Positions 27,454 to 39,158 of a stretch of 59,249 nt of DNA are shown here, piece by piece. Every line of letters starts with the position of its first letter. Within the stretch, counting starts at the first letter, position 1. This DNA is from Methanosarcina sp. MSH10X1 (lineage in GTDB: Archaea > Halobacteriota > Methanosarcinia > Methanosarcinales > Methanosarcinaceae): NCBI RefSeq assembly GCF_004099695.1, contig NZ_SCHL01000021.1, positions 1 through 59,249 on the forward strand. The letters are read 5' to 3'. The notes beneath the pieces were generated by a model. That model was not told the origin of the DNA. It did no database searches and worked only from the letters and a program-made list of their open reading frames with translations. A program made the translations under genes and the position numbers.

Positions 27454-27612
27454 TAAAAAGGGAATAAAACAAACCCAAGCCGCCAGAATAATGGAGAACC
27501 AGTTATCCCGGAAGGAACTGCCGCAAAGCCCGAGAAACTTTAAACATCTGCAGCATTCCGCATTTGTGGAACTTATCGTAAACTTGATCTGGTGTTCTCC
27601 CGATCATACTCC

Positions 27613-28599
27613 ATGAAAAAAGTAGGGATTATAATCACAGACCCGGAGGACTGGACAGCCAGAGCGCTTACTGAAGACGCGAGAAAAAAAGGTTTTTCTC
27701 CTTTTGTCCTGGATCTCAGGAGAGCAGAAGTTAGCATTAATTCGACAACTGGCGAATTAGCAGCTAAGAAATCAACAGCTATCTTTAGAGTTGGAGATAT
27801 ACGGCTCTGTGATCTTGACGCGATAATTGTGAGGGATGCGGGTGCAGGCAGCTTTGAGGGCTTGTCTTTCAGGTTTGATATTCTCAGGGAGCTGGAAGCC
27901 GAAGGAATACCTGTTGTCAATTCCGCTGAAGCTGTCCGGAATGCTGCAAATAAATACCATGCTTCCTATCTGCTGGCAAAAGCCGGACTGCCTGTGCCCG
28001 AAACTGTGGCTGTTCAGAGTGTGGAGACGGCCCTGAAGGTGATATCAGAATTCGAAGATGCTGTCATAAAGCCTGTATTCGGATATAAAGGAAAGGATAT
28101 TGCAAGAGTAAAAAACGGTGAAGTAAGGTTTTCGGATAGAAAAATAGAACCCTCATGCCCGGAAGAAATTCTCAATCAGCTGCTTGAAGCAAGGGGTATG
28201 CTTTACATTCAGGAATTTATAGAGAATCCGGGAAGAGATATCAGAGCCTTTGTTGTTGATGGCACGGCGATAGGAGCAATTTACCGCAAAGCAGCATCCG
28301 GCTCATGGGTCAACAATCTGAGCCGGGGAGGAAGTGCTGACCGGTGTGTGCTTACGGAAGAACAAAAAGAAATTGCTGAGAAAGCGGCCCTCGCAGTAGG
28401 CACGACTTTTGCAGGCGTTGATATTATAGAAGGTTTGAATGAGAAGCTTAATAATGAAATTAAGGCTCATTCCAGCCAGACAGGGTTAAAACCTAGAGTT
28501 CTTGAAGTTAATGGAACACCATCAGGGAAAGGTATTTTTGATGCCTGGGGGATAAATCCTGCAGAATATATTATGGAATACATTAGAAACATTTTATGA
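27613..28599 (+). CDS. mptN: RimK-like ATP-grasp ligase, probable tetrahydromethanopterin:glutamate ligase
   Basis: A 328-residue ATP-grasp enzyme of the RimK family. The central and C-terminal domains include [19 protein letters not shown], the ATP-binding [11 protein letters not shown], a [16 protein letters not shown] strand and the Mg-binding end [15 protein letters not shown]. Methanosarcina makes tetrahydrosarcinapterin by adding glutamate to tetrahydromethanopterin with a RimK-like MptN; length and archaeal features fit, but other RimK homologues (CofF, LysX types) cannot be excluded. The ATG at 27613 is preferred over an in-frame start at 27592. About 160 bases separate it from nifU. 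Confidence 0.75.
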   Translation: MKKVGIIITDPEDWTARALTEDARKKGFSPFVLDLRRAEVSINSTTGELAAKKSTAIFRVGDIRLCDLDAIIVRDAGAGSFEGLSFRFDILRELEAEGIPVVNSAEAVRNAANKYHASYLLAKAGLPVPETVAVQSVETALKVISEFEDAVIKPVFGYKGKDIARVKNGEVRFSDRKIEPSCPEEILNQLLEARGMLYIQEFIENPGRDIRAFVVDGTAIGAIYRKAASGSWVNNLSRGGSADRCVLTEEQKEIAEKAALAVGTTFAGVDIIEGLNEKLNNEIKAHSSQTGLKPRVLEVNGTPSGKGIFDAWGINPAEYIMEYIRNIL

Positions 28600-28806
28600 A
28601 AGAATTATAAATGATATCAACATATATGATATAATCAAACCATTAGACGAAAGTATTCTGGAGTTTTAAGATTTACTTCGGAGCCGGATCGACCATGATA
28701 GAAATATTTGGAATGCGAATGTAGAACCGATATTTGAATAAATCCGGATACTCCCATCAAAAACCTTTAAGAAATAGATGGACCTTGAATAAACCCGAGG
28801 CAAAGG

Positions 28807-29154
28807 ATGAGTGAATATAAACAGTGTATTGTTACCAGGGACGATCTGAAGCTTTCCAAAGGCAAGTTTGCAGTACAGGTAGCTCATGCTGCCGTTTCTG
28901 CTTCCGAATGGGCAAGCAAGAATGATCTTGAGAAGTGGAAGGAAGGCGGGCAAAAAAAAGTTGTCCTGAAAGTCCCTACCCTTAAAGACCTTTACGAGCT
29001 TAAGGAAAAGGCAAGACGGGAAGGGCTCCCTACTGCCCTAATACAGGATGCGGGGCTTACGGAAATTCCGTCTGGAACAGTCACAGTTCTGGGAATAGGT
29101 CCGGCAAAGGAAGAGCTTATAGATAAAGTTACGCGGGACCTTAAACTTGTTTAA
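28807..29154 (+). CDS. pth2: Peptidyl-tRNA hydrolase, archaeal/eukaryotic type (Pth2)
   Basis: A 115-residue Pth2 enzyme that releases tRNA from peptidyl-tRNA. Signatures are [21 protein letters not shown] at the N-terminus (catalytic Lys and His region), [34 protein letters not shown] and VLGIGPA. The length is standard. An archaeal TATA-like tract (ATATATGATATAATC) lies about 185 bases upstream, at 28620-28636. Confidence 0.95.
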   Translation: MSEYKQCIVTRDDLKLSKGKFAVQVAHAAVSASEWASKNDLEKWKEGGQKKVVLKVPTLKDLYELKEKARREGLPTALIQDAGLTEIPSGTVTVLGIGPAKEELIDKVTRDLKLV

Positions 29155-29341
29155 GTGCCGGGAGCCTGAAAATCAGGTTTTGAAAGGCTGAAATTAGATT
29201 AAGCCGAATAGAAGTTATCTGTACGATAGCTCCTCCGATCAGGAAAGAGGCTCTGCCCGTGTTTAGTTCAGGGCAACCTTTCTGAAAGAAAACTTGACCA
29301 AAGAATAGAGGTTTTGTCGGTATTCGGTTCAGGAGGGCAGT

Positions 29342-30583
29342 ATGAAGGATTCAGGGGTTTCAGGAAAAGATGCAGCTTCAGTGACTGCCGTTTTATGCGT
29401 ATTTCTTATAATTGCCACATTTACCGGGATACTGTCTTCGGATTCAATTGAGAATCTAAAAGATGAAGTAGCGGGTTATATCGCCTCAGGATTTGAACCA
29501 GGAAGCCCGGAAAATACTTTTACGCCTGAGCCGGCTTTATTTACTTCCCCGGCAATACCCACTTATTCTCCCAGGAAAAACGAACTCACGCCAGTATTGA
29601 GAACTCCGTTACAGCCTGGTTTTTCCCTGAGCAGCAATTATCAGACCTCAGAGTTTTTCCAGGGAGAGCCGGGCTATATAAGAATCAGCATTAAAAACGA
29701 AGGAAGAAATCCCATTTTTATTGACAGGTACGGGGTCTCGGTTAATTCCTCCGAAAGCCGGATTTATTCCGAGGACTGCGGTGCTTTGATTTCTCCAGGT
29801 GAGGAGGCGAATCTCGGAGTAATCGTTGTTCAGGTCCCTGCAGAAGAAAAAGCCAGTTTCAAAATAGTCCTCTCGCTGCTTGCCTCGACCTCGGAAGGCA
29901 AATGGCACGAATATGATCACTATTTCCTGAAAGATTTCACTGTAAACCTGAAGCCAACTCCAGAAAAATCGATTCCAGCGTACCGATATAATCCAGCTTC
30001 TTACTTTGAGACCATAAACCGACTTGTTGAGCCAGCCGAACCTGATGTAAGGAGTAAGGCAGCCGAAGTGGCTCGCTCATATCCGGGAGCATATAATATG
30101 TATCAGGTATGTGCCCTCTTTGACATGGTAAAAGAGAAAATAGAGTATATCAGCGACCCGAGAGGCAATGATATCTGGGAACCTGCTAATGTCACTCTAA
30201 GAATAGGAGCCGGTGACTGTGAAGACCAGGCAATTCTTCTGTCATCCCTGCTTGAGGCTGTAGGGGGCACAACCCGGGTTTACCTGACCAACAGCCATGC
30301 CTTTGCAGCGGTTTATATAGGAAATGGTACCGCTGCAACAGATGCTTCAGTCAAGGGAGTCAGGGCTTATTACGGAGACGTCGATGTGAATTACCTGACC
30401 GACGAATACGGTTCCTGGTTAATGCTCGACCCGACGTCAAGCCTTTATGCAGGTGGGCTCCCCGGAAAAACGGCTCAAGCAAGAGTTAAGGCAGCTGAAG
30501 AGGATGAAACATACAGAAGCTGGACTTTCGTAAATACAAGCGAAGTAAGAGTTATTGATATCAATCCAAGATGGCCTTTATAA
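29342..30583 (+). CDS. Membrane-anchored transglutaminase-like protein
   Basis: A 413-residue protein with an N-terminal membrane anchor (residues about 10-32, ASVTAVLCVFLIIATFTGIL), a Pro-rich linker (about 45-90), an immunoglobulin-like segment (about 105-195) and a C-terminal transglutaminase-like domain. Its catalytic triad can be read as Cys in GAGDCEDQAILLSSLL, His in NSHAFAAVYI and Asp in LMLDPTSSL. Archaeal members are probably peptidases or amide hydrolases acting outside the cell; the substrate is unknown. The ATG at 29342 has AGGAGGGCAG directly upstream. truD follows after a short gap. Confidence 0.85.
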   Translation: MKDSGVSGKDAASVTAVLCVFLIIATFTGILSSDSIENLKDEVAGYIASGFEPGSPENTFTPEPALFTSPAIPTYSPRKNELTPVLRTPLQPGFSLSSNYQTSEFFQGEPGYIRISIKNEGRNPIFIDRYGVSVNSSESRIYSEDCGALISPGEEANLGVIVVQVPAEEKASFKIVLSLLASTSEGKWHEYDHYFLKDFTVNLKPTPEKSIPAYRYNPASYFETINRLVEPAEPDVRSKAAEVARSYPGAYNMYQVCALFDMVKEKIEYISDPRGNDIWEPANVTLRIGAGDCEDQAILLSSLLEAVGGTTRVYLTNSHAFAAVYIGNGTAATDASVKGVRAYYGDVDVNYLTDEYGSWLMLDPTSSLYAGGLPGKTAQARVKAAEEDETYRSWTFVNTSEVRVIDINPRWPL

Positions 30584-30619
30584 TTTCAGTAGATATTGAT
30601 TGAGGAGAGTTTTTTATCC

Positions 30620-31936
30620 ATGCAAGTGCCGGAAATTGAAAAACAGATAGGAGTAAACCTTTACTCCACAGATACCGACGGCCTCGGAGGGCAGCTTCGC
30701 CAGGAAGTAGAGGATTTCATTGTTAAGGAGGTTACGAATCGGGAGGAAGGACAGGAAGGAAAATACCTTATTCTTGAACTTACAAAGCGCGACTGGGATA
30801 CGCATCACCTGACCCGGACTCTTGCAAAAATTCTTCAAATAAGCCAGAAACGGATCAGCGTTGCAGGCACAAAGGACAAACGTGCTCTTACCACTCAGAA
30901 AATCAGCATTTTTGATGTCGGCGCCTCCGAAATTGAGAAGATCCATTTAAAAGACGTGGAGTTGAAAGTCCTGGGACGTTCCCGTAGATCCGTAGAACTC
31001 GGAGACCTGTGGGGAAACGATTTCATAATTGCAATCCGGAATATAGCCTCTTCGCCTGAGGAGGCGCGCAAACTGCTCGAAAAGACTACAAACGGAATTC
31101 TGGTCCAGGGAGGAGTTCCGAACTTCTTCGGAATCCAGCGCTTCGGTTCTGTGCGCCCTGTTACACATCTGGTCGGAAAAGCCATTGTGGAGGGAGATTT
31201 TGAGAAAGCTGCCCTGCTTTATATTGCCGAACCTTTTCCTGATGAGCCGGAAGAAACAAAAAAAGCTCGCCAGTTTGTCAAGGAGACCCGGGATTTCAGG
31301 GAAGGCTTGAAAACCTACCCCATCCGCCTCGGGCATGAAAGAGCTATGATGAACCATTTGATAGCAAATCCTGATGACTTCGCAGGCTCTTTTCTGGTGC
31401 TCCCGAAAAACCTTTACAGAATGTTCGTACACGGCTACCAGTCCTATATATATAATACAATCCTGTGCAGACGAATCGAAAAAGGTCTTTCCCTGAACCA
31501 GGCTGTGGAAGGCGATATTGTCTGTTTTAAGAATGAGCTCGGTCTGCCGGACTCCTCAAAAACCGAAAAAGTAGAAGCCGAAACTGTAACTGCCATGAAC
31601 CGCCTGATTAAGAGAAACCGGGCTTTCATAACCGCTCCCCTTCCGGGTTATGGCACGGCGTTTGCTTCAGGCCTGCCGGGAGAAATCGAGCAGGAGGTTC
31701 TCGGAGAACTCAGAGTTCCCCTCCAGGGCTTTAATATTGAGGAAATTCCCGAGATGAGTTCGAAAGGCACAAGACGGGAAATCCTCCTTCAGGTCGAACC
31801 GAAGTTTGAGGTTGACGAGGATGACCTGAACCCCGGAAAATCAAAAGCTGTGCTTGAATTCATGCTGCCGAAAGGAAGTTATGCAACAATCGTACTCAGG
31901 GAATACATGAAGGTAGACCCCCTGCAGATGAGCTGA
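30620..31936 (+). CDS. truD: tRNA pseudouridine synthase D
   Basis: A 438-residue TruD-family enzyme (pseudouridine 13 in tRNA). The catalytic Asp is in GTKDKRALTTQ; VPNFFGIQRFGSVRP and LGHERAMMNHL are family signatures, and an insertion domain lies in the second half as usual for archaeal TruD. The frame is open from a TTG at 30596, but the ATG at 30620 is preceded by GAGGAGAG at good distance and is preferred. It lies 36 bases after the transglutaminase-like gene. Confidence 0.95.
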   Translation: MQVPEIEKQIGVNLYSTDTDGLGGQLRQEVEDFIVKEVTNREEGQEGKYLILELTKRDWDTHHLTRTLAKILQISQKRISVAGTKDKRALTTQKISIFDVGASEIEKIHLKDVELKVLGRSRRSVELGDLWGNDFIIAIRNIASSPEEARKLLEKTTNGILVQGGVPNFFGIQRFGSVRPVTHLVGKAIVEGDFEKAALLYIAEPFPDEPEETKKARQFVKETRDFREGLKTYPIRLGHERAMMNHLIANPDDFAGSFLVLPKNLYRMFVHGYQSYIYNTILCRRIEKGLSLNQAVEGDIVCFKNELGLPDSSKTEKVEAETVTAMNRLIKRNRAFITAPLPGYGTAFASGLPGEIEQEVLGELRVPLQGFNIEEIPEMSSKGTRREILLQVEPKFEVDEDDLNPGKSKAVLEFMLPKGSYATIVLREYMKVDPLQMS

Positions 31937-32144
31937 AACTGAGAAATCAGGTACAATCGAATACTTTAAGTTTTCTTTTGTGTATGTACTTCCTTTTTTT
32001 CTTTTTTATTGCTTCTTGACACGTTTAAGTGCCGTGAAAGTTAAGCTCGCCTGGGCAGCAGCTCTTTTAAAATTTAAGAATATAAGAATTGAAATAAGCC
32101 CGGACAGGATACCTCTACCTATAATGCTTCAGGTAAAATCCGGA

Positions 32145-33416
32145 TCAAGATTTATTTACATAAAGCGCCGCAGCTAACATGCTTAACACTGCGAACACCG
32201 ACCCAGACTCTGGAATAGTCCTGCGCTTCGGTTCACCCCCGGCTGTTTTGCCGATTTTTTCAGATTCTCTATATATTTCCTGCTCTGGCTCTGAGTTTTC
32301 CTCTATATTTTTTATTACTTTCGGCAAAATTTCCTCATCCAAAGGAAATTCTACATAGCTGAATATAACAGGCACATCGGCAACTCCAATCTCTTTTCCC
32401 GCCAGGTCAAATATCTCGTAAATATCATCAAGAGTTGAATTGTTAACTTCCGAGCCTTCCAGAATTCCTACTCCTACACGGTTCTCAATGCTCAAGCCAT
32501 AGCTTACAACCGGCCCCTTGGGATAAGTGTAAGGCTCCATATATTTTCTTGCAAGGGTGCAGATTCTACGGAGCTGGTCATACCATTCTCGCCTCTGGTC
32601 TTCAATATAGAATTCGGGCTCTCTTCCGTAAGTTGTAATTAATGTATTTTTCTTTTGAGCTTCAAGGCTTTTAAGCCCCAGTTTTGCAAATACGCGAACT
32701 GTTTCATCTTCATCGTTCAAAGCGGTCGTAAGCGGCTCAACTGCGCGTTCGTCTCCAATTCTACCGAGAGCTTCAGCCGCACGCACCCGGACACTGGAAT
32801 CTTCATTACCAAGGGCTATGATTAAAGGCTCTATTGCTGGCTCACCCATCAGACCAAGGTTATAGCCCAGGTCTGCTCGAAGTTCCGGTTTTTCTTTGAG
32901 TGCCTGAATCATGGGCTGAACTGCTCTTTCATCTTTTATTCCTGCAAGGACGGCAATGACCTTCATCTGGAGGAACACATTTTCGTTCTCGTCCTGCAAG
33001 ATCTTAATAAGAGGCTCTACGGCAGGCTCTCCTATTTCTACAAGAGCGTTAGTTGCAGCACTTTCAACTTCCCACTCCTGATCCGTCAGCAATTTAATGA
33101 GTGGCTTTACAGCTTTTTCATCCTTTATTTTGCCGAGAGTAATAGCTGCATTTTCACGGATCTCCGGGTCTCTGGAATCCAGTGACAGGATTAAAGGTTC
33201 TACTGCAGGCTCTCCAGCTTCAACCAGGGTTTTTACGGAATCCGCTTTAAGATTCACATCCTAAGAGTTAAAATTCTGAATTAAAGTCTCGACTTCCTGT
33301 TTATCTAAGGCAGCGCTGGCTACTTGAACACTGGAAAATGTAAGCAACTGGATAACCATCAGCGTGAACAATATAAAAACGATTATTAAAGGAATTCCCA
33401 ACCTTCTAACCTTCAT
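32145..33416 (-). CDS. Exported HEAT-repeat protein with an in-frame TAG (possible pyrrolysine codon)
   Basis: The frame from the ATG at 33416 encodes a signal peptide (residues 1-36, MVIQLLTFSSVQVASAA at its end) and 15 further residues, then a TAG at 33261-33263 (codon 52), and continues in the same frame for 372 codons to a TGA at 32145. After the TAG come about six HEAT/PBS-lyase-like repeats (AVEPLI...LGKI pattern, up to about residue 245), a globular C-terminal domain and a hydrophobic tail (PESGSVFAVLSMLAAALY, basic/polar end) resembling a surface sorting signal. Methanosarcina can read UAG as pyrrolysine, so the full reading may be one protein. Otherwise it is a nonsense mutation, or translation begins at a GTG at 33257 without a signal peptide. 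Confidence 0.75.
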
Positions 33417-33542
33417 TTGATCACCTGATCCATATTTATTCAGAGCGCAAAAACTTTAAACAGGAATACTGGTTGGATGATCATAAATTAAAGACTGAAA
33501 TAAAAACTAAATTAAAAAGTAAATTAAAAATTTTAATAATTT

Positions 33543-34085
33543 TTATTCTGTTACTGTGACCATATTAAGAGATACCAGTCTCTTTACTTCTTCTTTCGGG
33601 AGAAGATACCCATTGTAACCGTCAAGTTTTGGGTCTGCCGGATTTACCCCGTATTTTTCAATATAGTCTGCCTCTGCTTCCTTTATGATTCCTGACATTT
33701 CCTGTTCGCTCATTACCACATCATAATCCACACCTTCTTTCAAGCCTTCTGAAGGTTCGCCTGTTTCAGTGACCAGCACTCTTGTGGTACTGTGCAAAAC
33801 TGTGCCTTCCAGGTAATTTGGGAGTTCTCCCCTGGCAAATTTGAGGTCATTCTCTGTAATATTGTGTCTTCGATACAATTCCTGCAGTTCTTCATCCGTA
33901 TAACTTAGATTACCAGATGTATCAGTTGTCGCTTCAGCTTTAACCTGAGTCTCTTCATCGGTGTGATTATTATTATCGAAATAAATCACTTTAAACGCTA
34001 CCTGGTTATGATATTCATAATAAATGCCCAGGATTACAGCAATACATACGAGGGCTATGACCATGATTATTTTTCTTTTATTCAT
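33543..34085 (-). CDS. Exported or membrane-anchored protein of unknown function
   Basis: A 180-residue protein with an N-terminal membrane anchor (residues 2-22, NKRKIIMVIALVCIAVILGI). An acidic outer region follows, with two helical parts, EELQELYRRHNITENDLKFA and EQEMSGIIKEAEADYIEKYG. I do not recognise the family. The ATG at 34085 is chosen; a TTG five codons upstream is in frame but less likely. A 38-base direct repeat copies its translation start 71 bases upstream. Confidence 0.65.
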   Translation of the reverse strand: MNKRKIIMVIALVCIAVILGIYYEYHNQVAFKVIYFDNNNHTDEETQVKAEATTDTSGNLSYTDEELQELYRRHNITENDLKFARGELPNYLEGTVLHSTTRVLVTETGEPSEGLKEGVDYDVVMSEQEMSGIIKEAEADYIEKYGVNPADPKLDGYNGYLLPKEEVKRLVSLNMVTVTE

Positions 34086-34164
34086 GTTGTGGGACCTCAA
34101 CAGACTGTTAGCGATACAACCTGATTTATGACCATGATTATTTTTCTTTTATTCATGTTGTGGG
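34056..34164. repeat. 38-bp direct repeat duplicating the start of the downstream gene
   Basis: Copies at 34056-34093 and 34127-34164 are identical over 38 bases. Each includes an ATG and the first codons MNKRKIIMVI on the minus strand. The outer copy opens a 19-codon frame (34097-34156) that ends at a TGA 12 bases before the real ATG. Confidence 0.85.
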
Positions 34165-34503
34165 CTCGGAAATACATGAATCCTGTAGATAAGTTTTAAA
34201 AAGTTATCTAGCTCTGAACATATATATTTTTCTTATTCTGATAAAGAGTTTAACAAATTTAATGGAACTTAGAGGAGGATATTTCTCATTATTTCTGGGC
34301 ATAAACATAAAAAACAGCTGCAATTTTTAAAATTCAACATAAAGTTTGATAAATTCCATCGGAATCAGGAGATTTCCGTGGAATTTAAACCAGTAAAAAG
34401 GAGATAAAAACTCTGAAATTAAAGTTTTTAAATACTTACTAAACACTTACTATTGCCTTGAATATTTACTATTGCCTTTAATATTTACTATTGCCTGACT
34501 GCA
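34165..34503. other. AT-rich spacer with 19-bp tandem repeat
   Basis: No gene visible. Near the end, ATTTACTATTGCCTTTAAT-like units occur three times with 19-base period at about 34445-34501, directly after the stop of the next minus-strand gene. Confidence 0.5.
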
Positions 34504-34806
34504 TTAAACTCGATTATTCAGTTTTTCAGCGGTCTTATACGCGTCATAGATTCCATAGGCCCACGTAACTGGATAGGTAATAAACCCGATAAGGATAAAA
34601 CAAAGAAAAACATTTATTACCTGGATGCAAATAAGCAGCATTCCCTTCACAATTTCGCCATTATAAATCTGGCCGAGTCCTGAAAAAAAGAATGATGCTA
34701 CGGCAGCAAGTCCAGGGTTCTTCATAACTTTTACATTTTGTCCGGCAACAATGATTTCAGGATTCTGCACCTGAATATTCTGGTTTTGAGCATTTGTTGT
34801 TTCCAT
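34504..34806 (-). CDS. TM2-domain-like small membrane protein
   Basis: A 100-residue protein. Residues 1-27 are a polar, Gln/Asn-rich tail (NAQNQNIQVQNPEIIV). Two membrane helices follow, with the TM2 signature between and around them: NPGLAAVASFFFSGLGQIYN, then MLLICIQVINVFLCFILIGF, and a C-terminal WAYGIYDAYKTAE. TM2 proteins have no defined biochemical function. The gene has the start ATG at 34806 with GGGGAGTGAAT upstream. Confidence 0.8.
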   Translation of the reverse strand: METTNAQNQNIQVQNPEIIVAGQNVKVMKNPGLAAVASFFFSGLGQIYNGEIVKGMLLICIQVINVFLCFILIGFITYPVTWAYGIYDAYKTAEKLNNRV

Positions 34807-35259
34807 CTATTCACTCCCCAATTACTCTAATTATTATCCTGGTTTTCCAAGAATTAACTTGGTTAAACTTACTTTCTCTTTTTTGACTGTGAATAGTCAA
34901 TATCTCAGAATGTATATAAACTTACTCAGTGAGAAATCACTCAGATAGCAAGAAATTAATAAAGTTTTCATTATTTATTAACCATATAAAATTCTAACTA
35001 ATAAAAAAGTCAAATGTTAATTAGATTGAAATAAATCTCTTAATAAAGAGAATATGTCAGTATATAGCGCAAGGGCAGAGGGGTTGAGAAGTACTGGAAC
35101 CTAGAAAAAGGGAATAAGAAAAGTAAGATAATAAAAAGGTGACAGAGGAATTTAAAATTGTTTTATGAGAGTTTTAATTAAAAATTGGTGGGAGAGGGGT
35201 GAATAATCCCCGGATCTTCTCACACGCTATATAGAAAAGAATATCTATTTAGTCAGGAA
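34807..35259. other. AT-rich spacer
   Basis: About 450 bases with no supported gene. The part near 34807 holds the leader of the TM2-like gene, with AT-rich possible promoter elements such as TATATAAAC at 34912. Confidence 0.35.
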
Positions 35260-35394
35260 TTATTTTTTCTTCTTTTCCTTTGCAAGCTTCTTTTTGGCGT
35301 CCTTGCTACCTGCAGAAGCCATTTTTTCCAGCTCTTCCATCTTTTCTCTCTTAGCGATCTTCTTCTTATCCATATCTTTTTTAGACATTGCCAT
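35260..35394 (-). CDS. Small Lys-rich protein
   Basis: A 44-residue, strongly basic helical peptide (AMSKKDMDKKKIAKREK, then EELEKMASAGSKDAKKKLAK and a poly-Lys end). The frame is open to 35442, giving 60 residues, but the ATG at 35394 avoids an unlike N-terminus. Short Lys-rich proteins can bind nucleic acid or ribosomes; no function is claimed. It lies downstream of CTP synthase. Confidence 0.5.
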   Translation of the reverse strand: MAMSKKDMDKKKIAKREKMEELEKMASAGSKDAKKKLAKEKKKK

Positions 35395-35646
35395 AGTGCA
35401 TACCTTCATAGTATTCAATGAATGCAAAATCCGTACAGGCATTACTGATTTGAAATGCCTTAAACAGATGTCGCGTAATTCCTCATTCTCAGTTTTAAAA
35501 GTATTTATCAGTTTCCCGCGAGATAAAAATTCTTCAGCAGAGTATCAGGTTGAATCAAAGCTTCGAATTTATTCAGTGCGGGATTAAAAAGAATATGACA
35601 AAGGGAATTCGAAATCGTAGATTCCCTTAAATAATTTTTACCTGCA

Positions 35647-37680
<2,034 letters not shown>

Positions 37681-38436
37681 TTAACCTTCTTCTGCGATTT
37701 TTAGCAGGATATACGTCATAAATGTCACAAAAAAGATTGAAAACATAAGCGACTGGACAAAACTAACTTTAAATTGCAGGCTAGCTGGCAGAATAAAGTA
37801 AAGGAAGAATAAGCCTGTAAGCAATAAAAAGCCTCCAAAAGCCATGCTAAGAGGAAGTTTTTCATTCCCACTTACATTTCTGTGGGTCTTTCTTCCCGCA
37901 GGAGCCGGAAAGCCTCCTGTGAAGCTTTTACGAATAAAAGATGAGAACCCACCAGACCCTTTTCCGCTTCCTGACTTCGGGCGAGAGACTCTCTTTACAG
38001 GCAGTATAACCTGGGGATTTTGAGAACTCAATTCCTCGTCTTCATCTCCTGTATAGACCTCGTCCTTCGAGTGTTCCTGCGGCTTTGATTCAACTTTGCC
38101 GAGCTGAACCTGAAAACCTTTCTTCCTTGAGCCGTAGCCTGCTGTGATATAGATCTGCCCTTTTGTAAGTATCCTGCCCTCGGGGGGGATTCTTGCAACT
38201 GCGGAAACATACTCTTTTTGAAGCACATACGGATTATCCCTCAGAAAAGTGATCTGGCCTTTCAATTCTTCACTTACTGAAAAATGGATATGAGTAGGGG
38301 ACCCGTAGTTTGTGATCAGGATTTCAAAGGTTTCTTCTCCGCCGGGAGAAAGAGAAATCTCGACACTTTCTTTTTCAAACTCGATTGAGTTTATTTCCTG
38401 TCGGTTGATAATAACATTCTGGAATATCTGCTGCAA
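37681..38436 (-). CDS. Membrane protein of unknown function, DUF7524-like
   Basis: A 251-residue protein. The N-terminal part is a beta-sandwich-like domain (residues 15-110; ITNYGSPTHIHFSVSEEL and NPYVLQKEYVSAVARIPP), then a long polar, Ser/Gly-rich linker (about 115-190), and two C-terminal membrane helices (FGGFLLLTGLFFLYFILPAS and LMFSIFFVTFMTYILLKIA). This matches what I recall of the archaeal DUF7524 family; I am not certain. The likely start is a TTG at 38436, preceded by GTGAGGG, 14 bases after the stop of the Trm112-like gene, so both form an operon. Confidence 0.65.
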   Translation of the reverse strand: MQQIFQNVIINRQEINSIEFEKESVEISLSPGGEETFEILITNYGSPTHIHFSVSEELKGQITFLRDNPYVLQKEYVSAVARIPPEGRILTKGQIYITAGYGSRKKGFQVQLGKVESKPQEHSKDEVYTGDEDEELSSQNPQVILPVKRVSRPKSGSGKGSGGFSSFIRKSFTGGFPAPAGRKTHRNVSGNEKLPLSMAFGGFLLLTGLFFLYFILPASLQFKVSFVQSLMFSIFFVTFMTYILLKIAEEG

Positions 38437-38450
38437 GTTTAACCCTCACA

Positions 38451-38636
38451 TCAGTGCCTGAGGTCAGGAGGAAGCAAATTCGGGATTCCCTCATCTATTG
38501 GATAGTGCTCCTTGCATACGGGGCAGTATAGGGTTCCGGATATGACCTCTTCTTTATTTTCTTCGACAACGTTCAAAATCAGGTCGCCCTTACATACAGG
38601 GCAGGCCAGAATATCCATAAGATCTTTTTTCACCAA
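38451..38636 (-). CDS. Trm112-like zinc-ribbon protein
   Basis: A 61-residue protein of the Trm112/UPF0434 family: LMDILACPVCKGDLIL with the first Cys pair, LYCPVCKEHYPIDEGIPNLLP with the second. Trm112 proteins activate and stabilise methyltransferases that modify tRNA, rRNA or translation factors. The partner is not encoded nearby. It is the first gene of a short operon with the DUF7524-like gene. Confidence 0.85.
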   Translation of the reverse strand: MVKKDLMDILACPVCKGDLILNVVEENKEEVISGTLYCPVCKEHYPIDEGIPNLLPPDLRH

Positions 38637-39158
38637 AATTCACCGTTAAAGCCGCTTTTCCGATAGGGGAAGAGAGAATTTTACTTAGGGTCGGAATAGT
38701 TTATTATTTTTTTCATTCTTTCTTAATCCCGTGAGCATTAAATTATCCCGCTATCTACGGTATTCAATTCATCCTCCTATTTTAATGTAATCTATATATT
38801 TGCAGGCACTTATGATTTGAGTGATTATAAGTTTTATCAAATGTATTTCTTTATATATGAGAAAAAATGCGGATTTTAAAAAAGTATATAAAATAATAAC
38901 GTTTAACGTTTGATAACTCTGGAGGATTTTTTGATTAGCTGGCTTTTAGCTTACATAGCACTCACTATCAAAAAATAAGGTATTCGACATTAGGAAACCT
39001 GGAATTCAAGATTGGAAAACTTAGAACCATCCGGGCTATTTATTTCAGGAATACAGTTTAAAATATATCAGTAGAATTAAAAATTCTCTATTAGAATCCT
39101 GAAACCGGAACAAGCCCCGGAAAGTTCAGGGAATATAAAGAAGACTGTGGGATATGAG
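38637..39158. other. Upstream region of the cooS-cooF operon with a possible leader ORF
   Basis: A TATA-like element, TATATAAAA at 38885-38893, precedes AACGTTTAACGTTT (38900-38911) and GGAGG at 38921-38925. Directly after it, TTG at 38931 opens a 15-codon frame ending at 38978 that encodes a hydrophobic peptide (ISWLLAYIALTIKK). The transcript probably continues to cooS. Confidence 0.4.
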
